NCBI GenBank assembly: GCA_938074325.1
Contig: CALJFZ010000051.1
Span: forward strand, 1-56,856
Source: an uncultured Flavobacteriales bacterium
GTDB taxonomy: Bacteria; Bacteroidota; Bacteroidia; Flavobacteriales_D; Sanyastnellaceae
Direction of reading: 5' to 3'
DNA: 56,856 nt
Within the stretch, counting starts at the first letter, position 1. Each line of letters opens with the position of its first letter. Shown piece by piece: positions 43,301 through 51,333 of this stretch. A model generated the notes under the pieces. The model was not told where the DNA came from and searched no databases. It worked only from the letters and a program-made list of their open reading frames with translations. A program made the position numbers and the translations under genes.

Positions 43301-44452
43301 GAGACAGCGTGGAATGATCACGGGTGGATTGCCAGTGCACGACAAGAAAACGGCTTCATCCTTCACCCATGGAAAAACCAAAGTTCTTACCAATCGGTGG
43401 TCATCGATTCGGAAGGTAACTATGCAGAGGCCACGCCGCTTTGGATTGTGGATGCCTCACTGCCCCAATTCTACGGGGTCATCTACGACCAGTCGGATTG
43501 GGATCAGCAATTCTACACCATCGTCAACGACACCCGATTGCCGTTCCCGGGATCGAACATTGGTGCAAGGGATGATGCAGACTTCGTGGAAGTCCGCTAC
43601 GGTTGGGACTTTGACGACCGATTTGGCGAGGGCTTTATTTCCGAGCACTTCATTTACGGCCGCCGTCTGTTTGAATCGCATCGAACCATTGTTTCCAACT
43701 ACGTTGCCGCTCGGTACGGCATCAATTTGGGCAATGTCCAACATTACTTCCGCGATGCCTACCCTCACGACGTTGCGGGCATTGGGCGGGAAAGCGAATG
43801 GGATCAACACTTGGATGCACAGGGCCTGGGTGCAGTCCGCGTGAGCGGTGCACAGGACCTCGAGGACGGAGAGTACCTGTTCTGGGGGCACGACGGAGGG
43901 GCGACGGAAGTCGTTTCGGCCTTCCCGTTCCAGTCGGAACGTTTAGAGCGGATCTGGGCATGCGAAGAAGTAGGCGATCCTGGTACTGTCACATTCCGTA
44001 TCCAAGATGGAGGTGTGGCTGAACTTTTTGCCTCTGGTAGCATCGGATTGATCGTCGCAGAGGGAGAGGAGTTCAGCATTTTCAATCAACCCGCGTTTTA
44101 CCCCCTGCAAAACCAGGGCGAATACTGGTCAACCGAGGTGGATCTGCCAACGCACGGTGTGTTCACCATCGGATTTGAGCCGGTCATGCGCGTGGATGAA
44201 TCCTTGGCTGAGGCGGATTGGCAGGTGTATCCAAACCCCGCCAACGATGTCCTCAACATCTCATCACGGTTTGTGGAAACTGCTGGTGTGCAATGCCGCA
44301 TTGTGGACCTATCAGGTCGTGTTGTGGCCGCGTGGTCTTGGAACGGCGGTCAACGCATGTCCATCGACGTGGCGTCGTGGTCATCCGGCATGTACATGGT
44401 GCAATTTGAAAAGGACGGCATGCGGCATGCCTTGCCGTTCATGAAGCGCTAA
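40352..44452 (+). CDS. Large secreted BNR/Asp-box propeller protein with T9SS sorting domain
   Basis: 1366 residues. Signal peptide MNPSFRIAFALSFLLLVAQS ending at PAQ. Residues about 100-720 have repeated Asp-box motifs (LWRSYDGGANWE, VMKSTDGGLTWA, IYKTTDGGATWV, FWRSEDAGENWD, MKRSDDAGATWI), typical of sialidase/sortilin-like beta-propellers. A Bacteroidota concanavalin-like region follows (LWLRADKGLFNALGEEV to GHDGG), and the last 75 residues (WQVYPNPANDVLNIS to the basic end) are a T9SS type A sorting domain. A carbohydrate- or protein-binding surface role is inferred. The ATG at 40322 is an alternative that puts 10 extra residues before the signal. Confidence 0.9.
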   Translation: MNPSFRIAFALSFLLLVAQSPAQIAPADDPDWSVLMQAEDASPSEIRTLFESHWDGRERVKGSGYKQVERWLHLMETRTDDEGHALNSTHTVEAHRQIQQWRDHGRSLEGNWQVCGPTLDDITTRDNIRGVGRMNALAFHPENPDVIFAGAPAGGLWRSYDGGANWETNTDDFPTLGVSAIAFAASDPNIVYIGTGDRDASDSPGMGVMKSTDGGLTWAFANASISGYVVGDLAVHPANADQVVAATSSGIYKTTDGGATWVQMSNNTQNYKDIAVHPTNPDIIYCTGQGRFWRSEDAGENWDYINDGIVPSTRMVIAVTPAAPDNVYVLSTGTYEYRAFYKSEDAGMNFIEMSDSPNIMGWSASGDGEGGQAWYDLALEADPVVVDRVYAGGIRMKRSDDAGATWIDIQDSYLHVDQHALVANPHTDEVWLANDGGVYRYANNTQWQDMSHGIITGEIYKIGQSPFDGNHAMNGYQDNGTYLFNGVQWERGSGGDGFECIYDPNDPEWFFSSSQYGRIYRTGPGIQSQTIVANGTLGIDEGGAWSTPFTVSKEDSETMFVGLLNVWRSMNVKHAVKDSIVWEKISSELGGTDANTMRVVHRDRNAEDRLYATEASRKFFRCDNALAEVDSVVWHDLSNNLPLSAQPVRAIETAAGEDSTVYIAFNYKVWKSTDMGGDWTELEGDLPSLPINTLAYDTTGAGGLYAGTDMGVYYWSNLDSTWKDFSNGLPATVRVTELELYPGTSANDPQRLRAGTYGRGMWESDVYGDPVGFPAIAFLEPAAGETSIYGEAQVQLAFRRNLQPVEMTGLTADDIAVTNATLTDLVPNAAGYELTVIPEAYGPIELVVPDGIAVEVGGFELPNLGSDTLLLVYHPVPLDFGPFGPGGVGNEEDLSIWLRADKGLFNALGEEVGFGESVAEWRDVLSGNFNSASQENEDATPLATADGLNGHPALKFDGENDCVIAPTVEMKRDISAFSIARGAETAWNDHGWIASARQENGFILHPWKNQSSYQSVVIDSEGNYAEATPLWIVDASLPQFYGVIYDQSDWDQQFYTIVNDTRLPFPGSNIGARDDADFVEVRYGWDFDDRFGEGFISEHFIYGRRLFESHRTIVSNYVAARYGINLGNVQHYFRDAYPHDVAGIGRESEWDQHLDAQGLGAVRVSGAQDLEDGEYLFWGHDGGATEVVSAFPFQSERLERIWACEEVGDPGTVTFRIQDGGVAELFASGSIGLIVAEGEEFSIFNQPAFYPLQNQGEYWSTEVDLPTHGVFTIGFEPVMRVDESLAEADWQVYPNPANDVLNISSRFVETAGVQCRIVDLSGRVVAAWSWNGGQRMSIDVASWSSGMYMVQFEKDGMRHALPFMKR

Positions 44453-44459
44453 GGGCAAA

Positions 44460-45443
44460 TCAATTGACGATGAGCCGGACGGTCGATCTCCGACCGGATG
44501 GCGCCATGCTTCGGACGGTGTAGGTCCCAGCTTCCCAATTGTTGGACGGGAGTTGGCTTTGGCGACCGGCGCCGAGGAAGAACGTGTGCACGTTGCGGCC
44601 TGTGGCGTCAAAAACCTGAAATTCAGCGGACTCTGGTCCATTTTGAATCCACGCCGATCCAACCGCGGGATTGGGATAGGTTATGAAACTTGGACCGTCT
44701 TCTGCTAAATCTGCGATGTTGGCTACAGGTCCGAATCGGTAGACGGTGCCTTCTACCGGTACGCCGGAAAGGTTGGCTCCTGAGTAGTACCACTGGTAAA
44801 AGTCGTCGGTCAAAGACCAATCAGGGGCAGAGGCGTCTCCGCTCGCCGTGTAGAACGTACCGTCGTAGTAATCGTAGTCAAATCCCAGAATGACGCCTGA
44901 CGATAAGAACTCGATTGGGAGGGAATCGGCATTCAAGGTGTTAGGCCCGAATCGGAATTCGATGATGTCACCGCTTTCGTAAATCCATGTCTGAAAATTG
45001 AGCCGGTTCTCGGCTGTCCCAAGCGAAACTTCCTCGTAGAGTCCGCAATTGTCCCACTCAACTTTCAGGATGCGGTTTGGCGACTCACCCGTTGTTTGAT
45101 AGTTGATGGTGCTGAACTCCTCCGCTTCGACCGCACCAATATCCATGATGTCCAGGCTGATGGGCCACAAAACGTTCAACAGTCCGGTTTCTGTCGTGTT
45201 CATCAGCATCTCGCCCGTACCACCAATGGCCAAAATGCCTGCAGAACCGGTGCCATCGATGTCCAGAGGGAACTCCAGAGGGATTTGTACTTCGGGGTCA
45301 TCCCAGCCGATTTCCAAGTCCAGTGCCGTTGCGCCGTCGAGTGGCAAATAGTACTCGTTCAAAACGGTTGCACTGTAGGGGAATTGGGCGGTTGCGAGCG
45401 TTGTTAGCGCCAAAGCGGCGAAAAGAAGAAGCGGCTTGTTCAT
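44460..45443 (-). CDS. Secreted protein with T9SS type A sorting domain
   Basis: 327 residues. Signal peptide MNKPLLLFAALALTTLATAQ. The body is a beta-rich domain of unknown function (EIGWDDPEVQIPLEFPLDID; VILGFDYDYYDGTFYTASGD). The C-terminal 75 residues (FITYPNPAVGSAWIQ, FQVFDATGRNVHTF, NWEAGTYTVRSM, a basic end) form a T9SS type A sorting domain. It is the last gene of the long minus-strand run from nusB, starting 2 bp after the LOG gene. Confidence 0.85.
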   Translation of the reverse strand: MNKPLLLFAALALTTLATAQFPYSATVLNEYYLPLDGATALDLEIGWDDPEVQIPLEFPLDIDGTGSAGILAIGGTGEMLMNTTETGLLNVLWPISLDIMDIGAVEAEEFSTINYQTTGESPNRILKVEWDNCGLYEEVSLGTAENRLNFQTWIYESGDIIEFRFGPNTLNADSLPIEFLSSGVILGFDYDYYDGTFYTASGDASAPDWSLTDDFYQWYYSGANLSGVPVEGTVYRFGPVANIADLAEDGPSFITYPNPAVGSAWIQNGPESAEFQVFDATGRNVHTFFLGAGRQSQLPSNNWEAGTYTVRSMAPSGRRSTVRLIVN

Positions 45444-45445
45444 GA

Positions 45446-46135
45446 TCAGAAGTTGGGACGTAATAGGGATTTGGAGTAGAAATCGTCGATGACACGAACG
45501 ACCTCCTCTGGGCTGTCGACAAGGTGGAACAGGTCCGGGTCACCGGGACTGATGGTTTTGTAGTGGTCGGCAAGGGTGGTTTTCATCCAATCAACCAATC
45601 CGGCCCAAAATTCAGAATCGTACAAAATGATCGGCACAGGCTCCACTTTCGCGGTTTGCACCAGGGTCAACGCTTCGAACAACTCGTCCAATGTTCCGAA
45701 TCCACCTGGCATCACAACAAACCCTTGTGAGTACTTCACAAACATCACTTTTCGAACAAAAAAGTAGTCGAAGTCAATGCTCTTATCCGGGTCGATGTAG
45801 GGATTGTTGTGCTGTTCGAATGGCAGTTCGATGTTCAATCCGACTGAGGTGCCCCCAACATCGTGTGCTCCGCGGTTTCCCGCTTCCATCACACCCGGCC
45901 CTCCTCCGGTGATCACACCGTATCCGCGCTCACTCAGTTGCCGTGCAACCTCACGCGATTGATTGTAAACCGGTGAATCCTCGGCCATTCGGGCCGATCC
46001 GTAAATGCTGATGCATGGGCCGATTCGTTGCAAGGTCTCGAACCCTTGCACAAATTCTCCCATGATTTTGAAAATGGACCAGCTGTCGTTGGTCTTGATT
46101 TCGTTCCAGTCGCGCTGCTTCAGTCCTTTCTTCAT
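45446..46135 (-). CDS. LOG-family (TIGR00730) nucleotide phosphoribohydrolase
   Basis: 229 residues. The two signature motifs are GGGPGVMEAGNRGA and PGGFGTLDE (about residue 140), with a GSARMAEDSPVY Rossmann-like start. The family removes ribose 5-phosphate from nucleoside monophosphates, including cytokinin precursors in plants and AMP-like compounds in bacteria; the true substrate here is unknown. It lies 9 bp after uvrA on the same strand. Confidence 0.92.
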   Translation of the reverse strand: MKKGLKQRDWNEIKTNDSWSIFKIMGEFVQGFETLQRIGPCISIYGSARMAEDSPVYNQSREVARQLSERGYGVITGGGPGVMEAGNRGAHDVGGTSVGLNIELPFEQHNNPYIDPDKSIDFDYFFVRKVMFVKYSQGFVVMPGGFGTLDELFEALTLVQTAKVEPVPIILYDSEFWAGLVDWMKTTLADHYKTISPGDPDLFHLVDSPEEVVRVIDDFYSKSLLRPNF

Positions 46136-46144
46136 GCCATTGTC

Positions 46145-46168
46145 TTACGTACTCACAATAGTACGTAA
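46145..46168. repeat. Perfect 9-bp inverted repeat spanning the uvrA stop
   Basis: TTACGTACT (46145-46153) and AGTACGTAA (46160-46168) are exact inverted copies around CACAAT. The uvrA stop codon lies in the first arm. No T-run follows in either direction, so a terminator is unlikely. Confidence 0.5.
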
Positions 46169-48997
46169 AAACGGCCCGGTGGCGCTTTCTGGTTCTTCCG
46201 CCACGGCTTCGGGTGTACCCGTGGCCACGATGCGCCCGCCTCGTTCGCCGCCTTCTGGTCCCAAATCGATGAGGTGGTCGGCGACCTTCAATACGTCGAG
46301 GTTATGCTCAATGACGAGCACGGTATTCCCTTGATCCACCAAACGCTGGAGCACATCAATGAGCATCTGAATGTCTTGAAAATGCAGGCCGGTGGTGGGT
46401 TCGTCGAGGACATAGAATGTCTGGCCAGTGCTGACACGGGCCAGTTCGGTTGCGAGTTTTACGCGCTGGGCTTCACCGCCGGATAGGGTCGTGCTTTGCT
46501 GTCCCAAGGTGATGTAGCCGAGTCCTACGTCTTGGAGGGTTTTGGCGATGCGCTTGAGCTTGGGGAACGAATCGAAAAAGTCGACGGCTTCGTTGACGGT
46601 CATCTCGAGGACGTCGGCGATGGATTTGCCCCGGTACCGCACTTCCAATGTTTCCCGGTTGTAGCGTTTGCCTTTGCAGGTTTCGCACTCCACGTGAACA
46701 TCGGGCAGGAAGTTCATTTCAACTGTTCTCAAGCCTGCACCCTTGCAATCTTCACAACGGCCGCCGGCCACGTTGAAGCTGAATCGGCCCGGCTTGTAAC
46801 CGCGTATCGCCGCTTCGGGCAGCTTGGTGAACAGGGAGCGGATTTCGTTGAAGATGCCAGTATAGGTAGCAGGATTGCTGCGGGGTGTCCGTCCGATGGG
46901 ACTTTGATTAATGGCAATGACCTTGTCCAGGTGCTGCAGCCCGGTCAATTTCTTAAAGGGCAGCGGTGCTTGTGTTTCCTCGTAAAAGTGATTGTGCAGC
47001 GCTGGGTACAGGGTTTGGTTGATCAGCGAACTCTTGCCACTGCCGCTGATGCCGCTCACACACGTAAACGTGCCCAGCGGAATCGTGAGGTCCACATTTT
47101 TCAAATTGTGGCCGGTCGCTCCTGTCAGTTTCAATTTGGGACTGCGACCCGTTTTTCGGCGCTTTGGGACCGGAATGGACTTGGACTTCGTGAGGTACTG
47201 CGCTGTGCTGCTCTCCGATCCCAGGTGAGAGGAGGGAGGCCCTTGGGCGACAACATACCCACCGTGAATCCCTGCTCCGGGCCCGATGTCGATGAGGTAG
47301 TCCGATTGAAGCATCATGTCCTCATCGTGTTCGATGACGATGACGGAATTGCCGGCGTCGCGCAGGGCTTGAAGGCTCTTAATCAGGCGCTCGTTGTCCC
47401 GCTGGTGTAGGCCGATGCTCGGTTCATCGAGGATGTAGAGCACTTCGGTGAGCCGGCTGCCGATTTGCGTCGCCAACCGAATGCGCTGCGCTTCCCCTCC
47501 CGACAAGGTACGGGCCGAGCGATCCAAGGCGAGATAGTCCAGCCCTACGTCCACCAAAAAGCCCAGCCGAGCGTTGACTTCCTTCAGTGGCTCGCGCAAA
47601 ATGGTGCGTTGCTTATCTGTCAATCGCTCGTCCAACCCTTTGAACCAATTGGCCAGAGCCGCCATGTCCATGTGTCCGAGCTCCGCGATGTTCTTGCCGC
47701 CGAGTTTGAACTGGAGGCTGATTGGCTTCAAGCGTGTTCCTTCGCATGAGGGACAGGTCTTCTTCTGCATGAAGCGTTTGGCCCAGCGTCGAAGGGGGAT
47801 GGAATTACTTCTCTCCGCGGCAGATTCAATGGTAGCGATAACGCCTTCCCAATTCACATGGCTGCCTGAAGTCCCGGCCTTTCCCGGAACCCAGATGTGC
47901 TCTTTCGCTCCATATAGGATTTCGCTGACGACTGCAGGCGCAAGGTCCTTGATGGGGGTTTTGAGCGTGTCACCCGATGCATCGAGCAAGGCTTGAATGA
48001 CCTGCATGGTTCGGTTGCCCTTTATGTCGCCAAGTGGGGCAATTCCGCCTTTTTGAATGCTTTTGCTGTCGTCGGGAATGATGAGTTCCAATTCTGCCTC
48101 AGCGACTTCTCCCAAGCCATTGCATTGGGTACATGCACCATACGGTGAGTTGAAGGAGAACAAATTTGGTTCCGGATCGGGGTATGCATCTCCCGTCGTT
48201 GGACACATCAAGTTTCTGCTGAAGTGGCGAACCTTGTTCTCCCCATGAACCGATGTCCCCATGTTCCCTTTGCCCAGATTCAACGCCGTTTTAATGGATC
48301 GCAACAAGCGCTCTTCGTCGTCCAAACGAACCTCCAACCGATCGACAACGACCTCGATGTCATGGACTTTGTAACGGTCCAGCCGCATGCCCGCCTCAAG
48401 CTCCACGAGCACACCGTCAATGCGGGCCCGCACGTAGCCTTGCTTCATGATCGACTCAAAGAGTTCCCTGTAATGGCCTTTTCGGCCTTTCACCAAAGGC
48501 GCCAGAAGCAGGATACGCTGTCCGTGGTAATCATTTAAAATGCGTTCGAGAATCTCTTCATCGGTAAAGCGGACCATGGCTTCGCCCGTTTGCAGGCTGT
48601 AGGCGTCGGAGGCCCTTGCGTAGATCAAGCGCAGAAAGTCATGTACCTCCGTGATGGTCCCCACTGTCGAACGTGGGTTTTTCGATATGGTCTTTTGCTC
48701 AATGCTGATGACAGGACTGAGACCGGTGATTTGGTCCACCTTCGGGCGTTCCAACCCACCGAGGAATTGACGTGCATAGGCCGAAAATGTTTCCAAGTAT
48801 CGGCGTTGGCCTTCAGCATAGAGCGTGTCGAATGCCAAACTGGACTTGCCGCTGCCGCTGACTCCGGTAATGACCACCAGCTGATTCCGGGGAATGGAAA
48901 GGCTGATGTTCTTGAGGTTGTGCTCGCGTGCGCCGGTGATGCGGATCAATTCATCGTCCTTTCCGATCTCCGCCTGAGGTGCCTGCACGTGTCCCAT
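46145..48997 (-). CDS. uvrA: Excinuclease ABC subunit A
   Basis: 950 residues, full length. Two ABC ATPase units have Walker A GVSGSGKSS and GISGSGKSS, the signature LSGGEAQRIRLATQIG and LSGGEAQRVKLATELA, and Walker B VLDEP/ILDEPSIGLHQ. The C-terminal zinc site is intact (CEDCKGAG and CETCKGKRY). The first zinc module has MCPTTGDAY in place of the usual CxxC, while CTQCNGLG remains, so only one half of the cysteine set is seen; some bacteria lack this module. It detects DNA lesions with UvrB. The gene follows nhaC with a 30-bp gap. Confidence 0.96.
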   Translation of the reverse strand: MGHVQAPQAEIGKDDELIRITGAREHNLKNISLSIPRNQLVVITGVSGSGKSSLAFDTLYAEGQRRYLETFSAYARQFLGGLERPKVDQITGLSPVISIEQKTISKNPRSTVGTITEVHDFLRLIYARASDAYSLQTGEAMVRFTDEEILERILNDYHGQRILLLAPLVKGRKGHYRELFESIMKQGYVRARIDGVLVELEAGMRLDRYKVHDIEVVVDRLEVRLDDEERLLRSIKTALNLGKGNMGTSVHGENKVRHFSRNLMCPTTGDAYPDPEPNLFSFNSPYGACTQCNGLGEVAEAELELIIPDDSKSIQKGGIAPLGDIKGNRTMQVIQALLDASGDTLKTPIKDLAPAVVSEILYGAKEHIWVPGKAGTSGSHVNWEGVIATIESAAERSNSIPLRRWAKRFMQKKTCPSCEGTRLKPISLQFKLGGKNIAELGHMDMAALANWFKGLDERLTDKQRTILREPLKEVNARLGFLVDVGLDYLALDRSARTLSGGEAQRIRLATQIGSRLTEVLYILDEPSIGLHQRDNERLIKSLQALRDAGNSVIVIEHDEDMMLQSDYLIDIGPGAGIHGGYVVAQGPPSSHLGSESSTAQYLTKSKSIPVPKRRKTGRSPKLKLTGATGHNLKNVDLTIPLGTFTCVSGISGSGKSSLINQTLYPALHNHFYEETQAPLPFKKLTGLQHLDKVIAINQSPIGRTPRSNPATYTGIFNEIRSLFTKLPEAAIRGYKPGRFSFNVAGGRCEDCKGAGLRTVEMNFLPDVHVECETCKGKRYNRETLEVRYRGKSIADVLEMTVNEAVDFFDSFPKLKRIAKTLQDVGLGYITLGQQSTTLSGGEAQRVKLATELARVSTGQTFYVLDEPTTGLHFQDIQMLIDVLQRLVDQGNTVLVIEHNLDVLKVADHLIDLGPEGGERGGRIVATGTPEAVAEEPESATGPFLRTIVST

Positions 48998-49027
48998 GGG
49001 TAGCCAACAAATCGCTGTTGCGCGTGT

Positions 49028-50500
49028 TCAATTCGACGCGGTATCTGTCAATCGCTTCACGCGGAATCCGATGGCCGCTACCAACAAGGTCATAATGGGG
49101 CTGACCCAATTGAAAATGCAATAGGGCAGGTAGGCCCAAGTGGCGACGCCCAAGATGCCGCTCTGGGCTACACCGCAGGTATTCCAGGGAATGAGGACGC
49201 TTGTGACGGTACCGCTGTCTTCGAGCGTTCGGCTCAAGTTTTCCGGAGCGAGGTCGCGCTCAGCGTAAGCATCTTTCAGCATGTTGCCCGGTACGACGAT
49301 GGCGAGGTATTGGTCTGAAGCCAAAACGTTGAAAGCAAGGCAAGTCCCAACGGTTCTCCCGACCAAACCAAACGTCGATTGTACCCCACTGAGAATGGCT
49401 TGCGTAATGCGTTCAAGCATCCGTGTGGCCTGCATGGTGGCACCAAACACCATGGCGCAAAGGATGAGCCAGACGGTATTGAGCATTCCGGCCATTCCAC
49501 TTGCGGAAAGCAGTTCGTTGGCCATGGCGTTGGCAGTGGTGACCGAGCTGTCGAGTGCCATGGACTGAATGCTCGCTTTGAAGGCAGCCAGGCCGTAGCC
49601 GGCCTCAGTCCCGAGCCCAGACACGCTGCGGATGATCTCCGGCTGGAAAATCACCGCAGTCAATGCGCCGAGGACCGTGCCGATGAGAAGTGCAGCGGCG
49701 GCAGGGACTTTTCGGGCAATCATGACCACCACTGCAACCGGGGCAATGAACAAGCCCCAGTGAATGTTGAAGGCCTCAAACACCGCAGCCCCAAAGTCAT
49801 CGGCGAATGCAGCAGATACATCACCAGCGCTTGCGCCTCCGCCAATGCCAACTAGCAGGAACACAATCAACGCTACCACTAAGCTAGGCACCGTGGTGAG
49901 GGTCATATACCGGATGTGGCTAAAAAGATCGGTTCCTCCAACGGCAGCTGCGATGTTGGTGGTGTCGCTCAATGGAGACATTTTATCCCCGAAATAGGCG
50001 CCTGAGATGATGGCACCTGCAATCCAGCCCTCGCTGAGCCCCAAAGCGGAACCGATGCCTACAAGGGCCACGCCAACCGTTCCTACCGTTCCCCAAGAAC
50101 TGCCGGTTGCCAATGAAAGCAATCCGCAAATGATGCAGGCGGCGAAAAGGAATATGCCCGGCTCCAGGATCTGCAGGCCGTAGTGGATGAATGCGGGAAT
50201 GATTCCTGCAATTAACCACGTGCCCGAAAGCGCACCGATCATGAGCAGGATGAGCATGGCTTCCGTGGTCTGCGAAACAGAGTGAGAAATGGCGCCGCTG
50301 ATGGCTTCCCATTTAACGCCACGAACCATGCCGATGCCTCCAGCGATAAAGGCTGCGAGCAACATGGCAATTTGGTTGGCTCCGTACGAGCTGTCTTCGC
50401 CAAACGCTACTACATCAGCCGCTAACAATCCGATGAGCGCGACAACCGGAATCAGTGACACCCCCAAAGAAGGGAGGCCGGCAGGTGTTGAGGCGCTCAT
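49028..50500 (-). CDS. nhaC: Na+/H+ antiporter NhaC
   Basis: 490 residues with about 11-12 hydrophobic segments. NhaC-type motifs are seen: LSLATGSSWGTVGTVGVALVGIG, then GAIISGAYFGDKMSPLSDTTNIAAAVGG with the conserved DKMSPLSDTTN. It exports Na+ in exchange for protons at the inner membrane, in line with a marine habitat. The ATG shares one base with the yajC stop (TGATG arrangement), so the two are translationally coupled. Confidence 0.94.
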   Translation of the reverse strand: MSASTPAGLPSLGVSLIPVVALIGLLAADVVAFGEDSSYGANQIAMLLAAFIAGGIGMVRGVKWEAISGAISHSVSQTTEAMLILLMIGALSGTWLIAGIIPAFIHYGLQILEPGIFLFAACIICGLLSLATGSSWGTVGTVGVALVGIGSALGLSEGWIAGAIISGAYFGDKMSPLSDTTNIAAAVGGTDLFSHIRYMTLTTVPSLVVALIVFLLVGIGGGASAGDVSAAFADDFGAAVFEAFNIHWGLFIAPVAVVVMIARKVPAAAALLIGTVLGALTAVIFQPEIIRSVSGLGTEAGYGLAAFKASIQSMALDSSVTTANAMANELLSASGMAGMLNTVWLILCAMVFGATMQATRMLERITQAILSGVQSTFGLVGRTVGTCLAFNVLASDQYLAIVVPGNMLKDAYAERDLAPENLSRTLEDSGTVTSVLIPWNTCGVAQSGILGVATWAYLPYCIFNWVSPIMTLLVAAIGFRVKRLTDTASN

Positions 50501-50832
50501 CAGGCGTTGGCCTTGATGTCCTCTTCCGATGCTTCCCCAGCGGGGTTCAAAGCCGTCTTTTCGACTCGGATTTTGGCGCCATCGACTTGGATGAGCACCG
50601 TGCGTTCATTCATGTCCACCACCTTGCCGTGAATGCCTCCGATGGTGACCACCTTGTCTCCCTTTTTCAATTCCTCGCGGAACGTCTTGGCCTCCTTTTG
50701 TTTTTTCACCTGTGGACGGATCATGAAGAGGTACATGATGAGGAACATCCCTCCGATGAGAAGGAAGAAACTCAATCCACCCTCGCCAGGGGCCGTGGAT
50801 TGGAGGGGCAAACGCGTGAAGAAGTTCAACAT
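50500..50832 (-). CDS. yajC: Preprotein translocase subunit YajC
   Basis: 110 residues with one membrane segment (GLSFFLLIGGMFLIMYLFMI) followed by RPQVKKQKEAKTFREELKKGDKVVTIGGIHGKV, the defining YajC sequence. YajC associates with SecDF at the Sec translocon. The nusB-DUF1573-yajC order is a common Bacteroidota arrangement. Confidence 0.96.
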   Translation of the reverse strand: MLNFFTRLPLQSTAPGEGGLSFFLLIGGMFLIMYLFMIRPQVKKQKEAKTFREELKKGDKVVTIGGIHGKVVDMNERTVLIQVDGAKIRVEKTALNPAGEASEEDIKANA

Positions 50833-50841
50833 GCTAATGGG

Positions 50842-51333
50842 TTATTGAGATGAATCGTTCGTCGAGGGACCAATGACCTCGGCTGTTAAATGTAAGGTCG
50901 TCGTTGATGGAACCGCGTTGGTCACCACGAAAATCTCTTTTTGGTTGGTGCCGACTCGGTTGCGGCTATCAAAACGAATGGCGATCTCTCCCTTACCGCC
51001 GGGTGGAATGGGCTCCCGAGGCCATTGTTCCGCCAAGGTGCATCCGCAAGAGGTGCTGACATCGGACAAAACCAACTGGGCATTGCCTGTATTTCGAAAC
51101 GAATAAACGACATCTGATTGGGTGCCTTCTGTGACGATGCCGAGGGCGACGGCCGTGTCTTGAAAAGCAATGGAAGGGAGGGCAACTGCATCCGGTTTGA
51201 CCGAACTGGCGGTGGCGGGAATGTGGATCAATTCCGTACCCACGGTGTCGCTCCCGGACCAATCACACCCAGCAATGCCTGCAACAAAGGCGAAGGCCCA
51301 GATAAATTGCCAACGGTTCACGCAATGCCTCAT
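50842..51333 (-). CDS. DUF1573 lipoprotein
   Basis: 163 residues. A lipobox is in FAFVAGIAGC. The remainder is one DUF1573 domain of immunoglobulin-like fold (VVYSFRNTGNAQLVLSDVSTSCGCTLAEQW), whose SCGCT motif is diagnostic. Function is unknown. Its ATG overlaps the nusB stop by 4 bases, and yajC begins 9 bp after its stop. Confidence 0.93.
   Translation of the reverse strand: MRHCVNRWQFIWAFAFVAGIAGCDWSGSDTVGTELIHIPATASSVKPDAVALPSIAFQDTAVALGIVTEGTQSDVVYSFRNTGNAQLVLSDVSTSCGCTLAEQWPREPIPPGGKGEIAIRFDSRNRVGTNQKEIFVVTNAVPSTTTLHLTAEVIGPSTNDSSQ

Noticed and set aside
46496-47410. A 304-codon open frame on the plus strand
   Set aside because: It lies entirely antisense to uvrA, whose motifs are complete. 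Long shadow frames are expected in GC-rich coding DNA; no start signal or family match.
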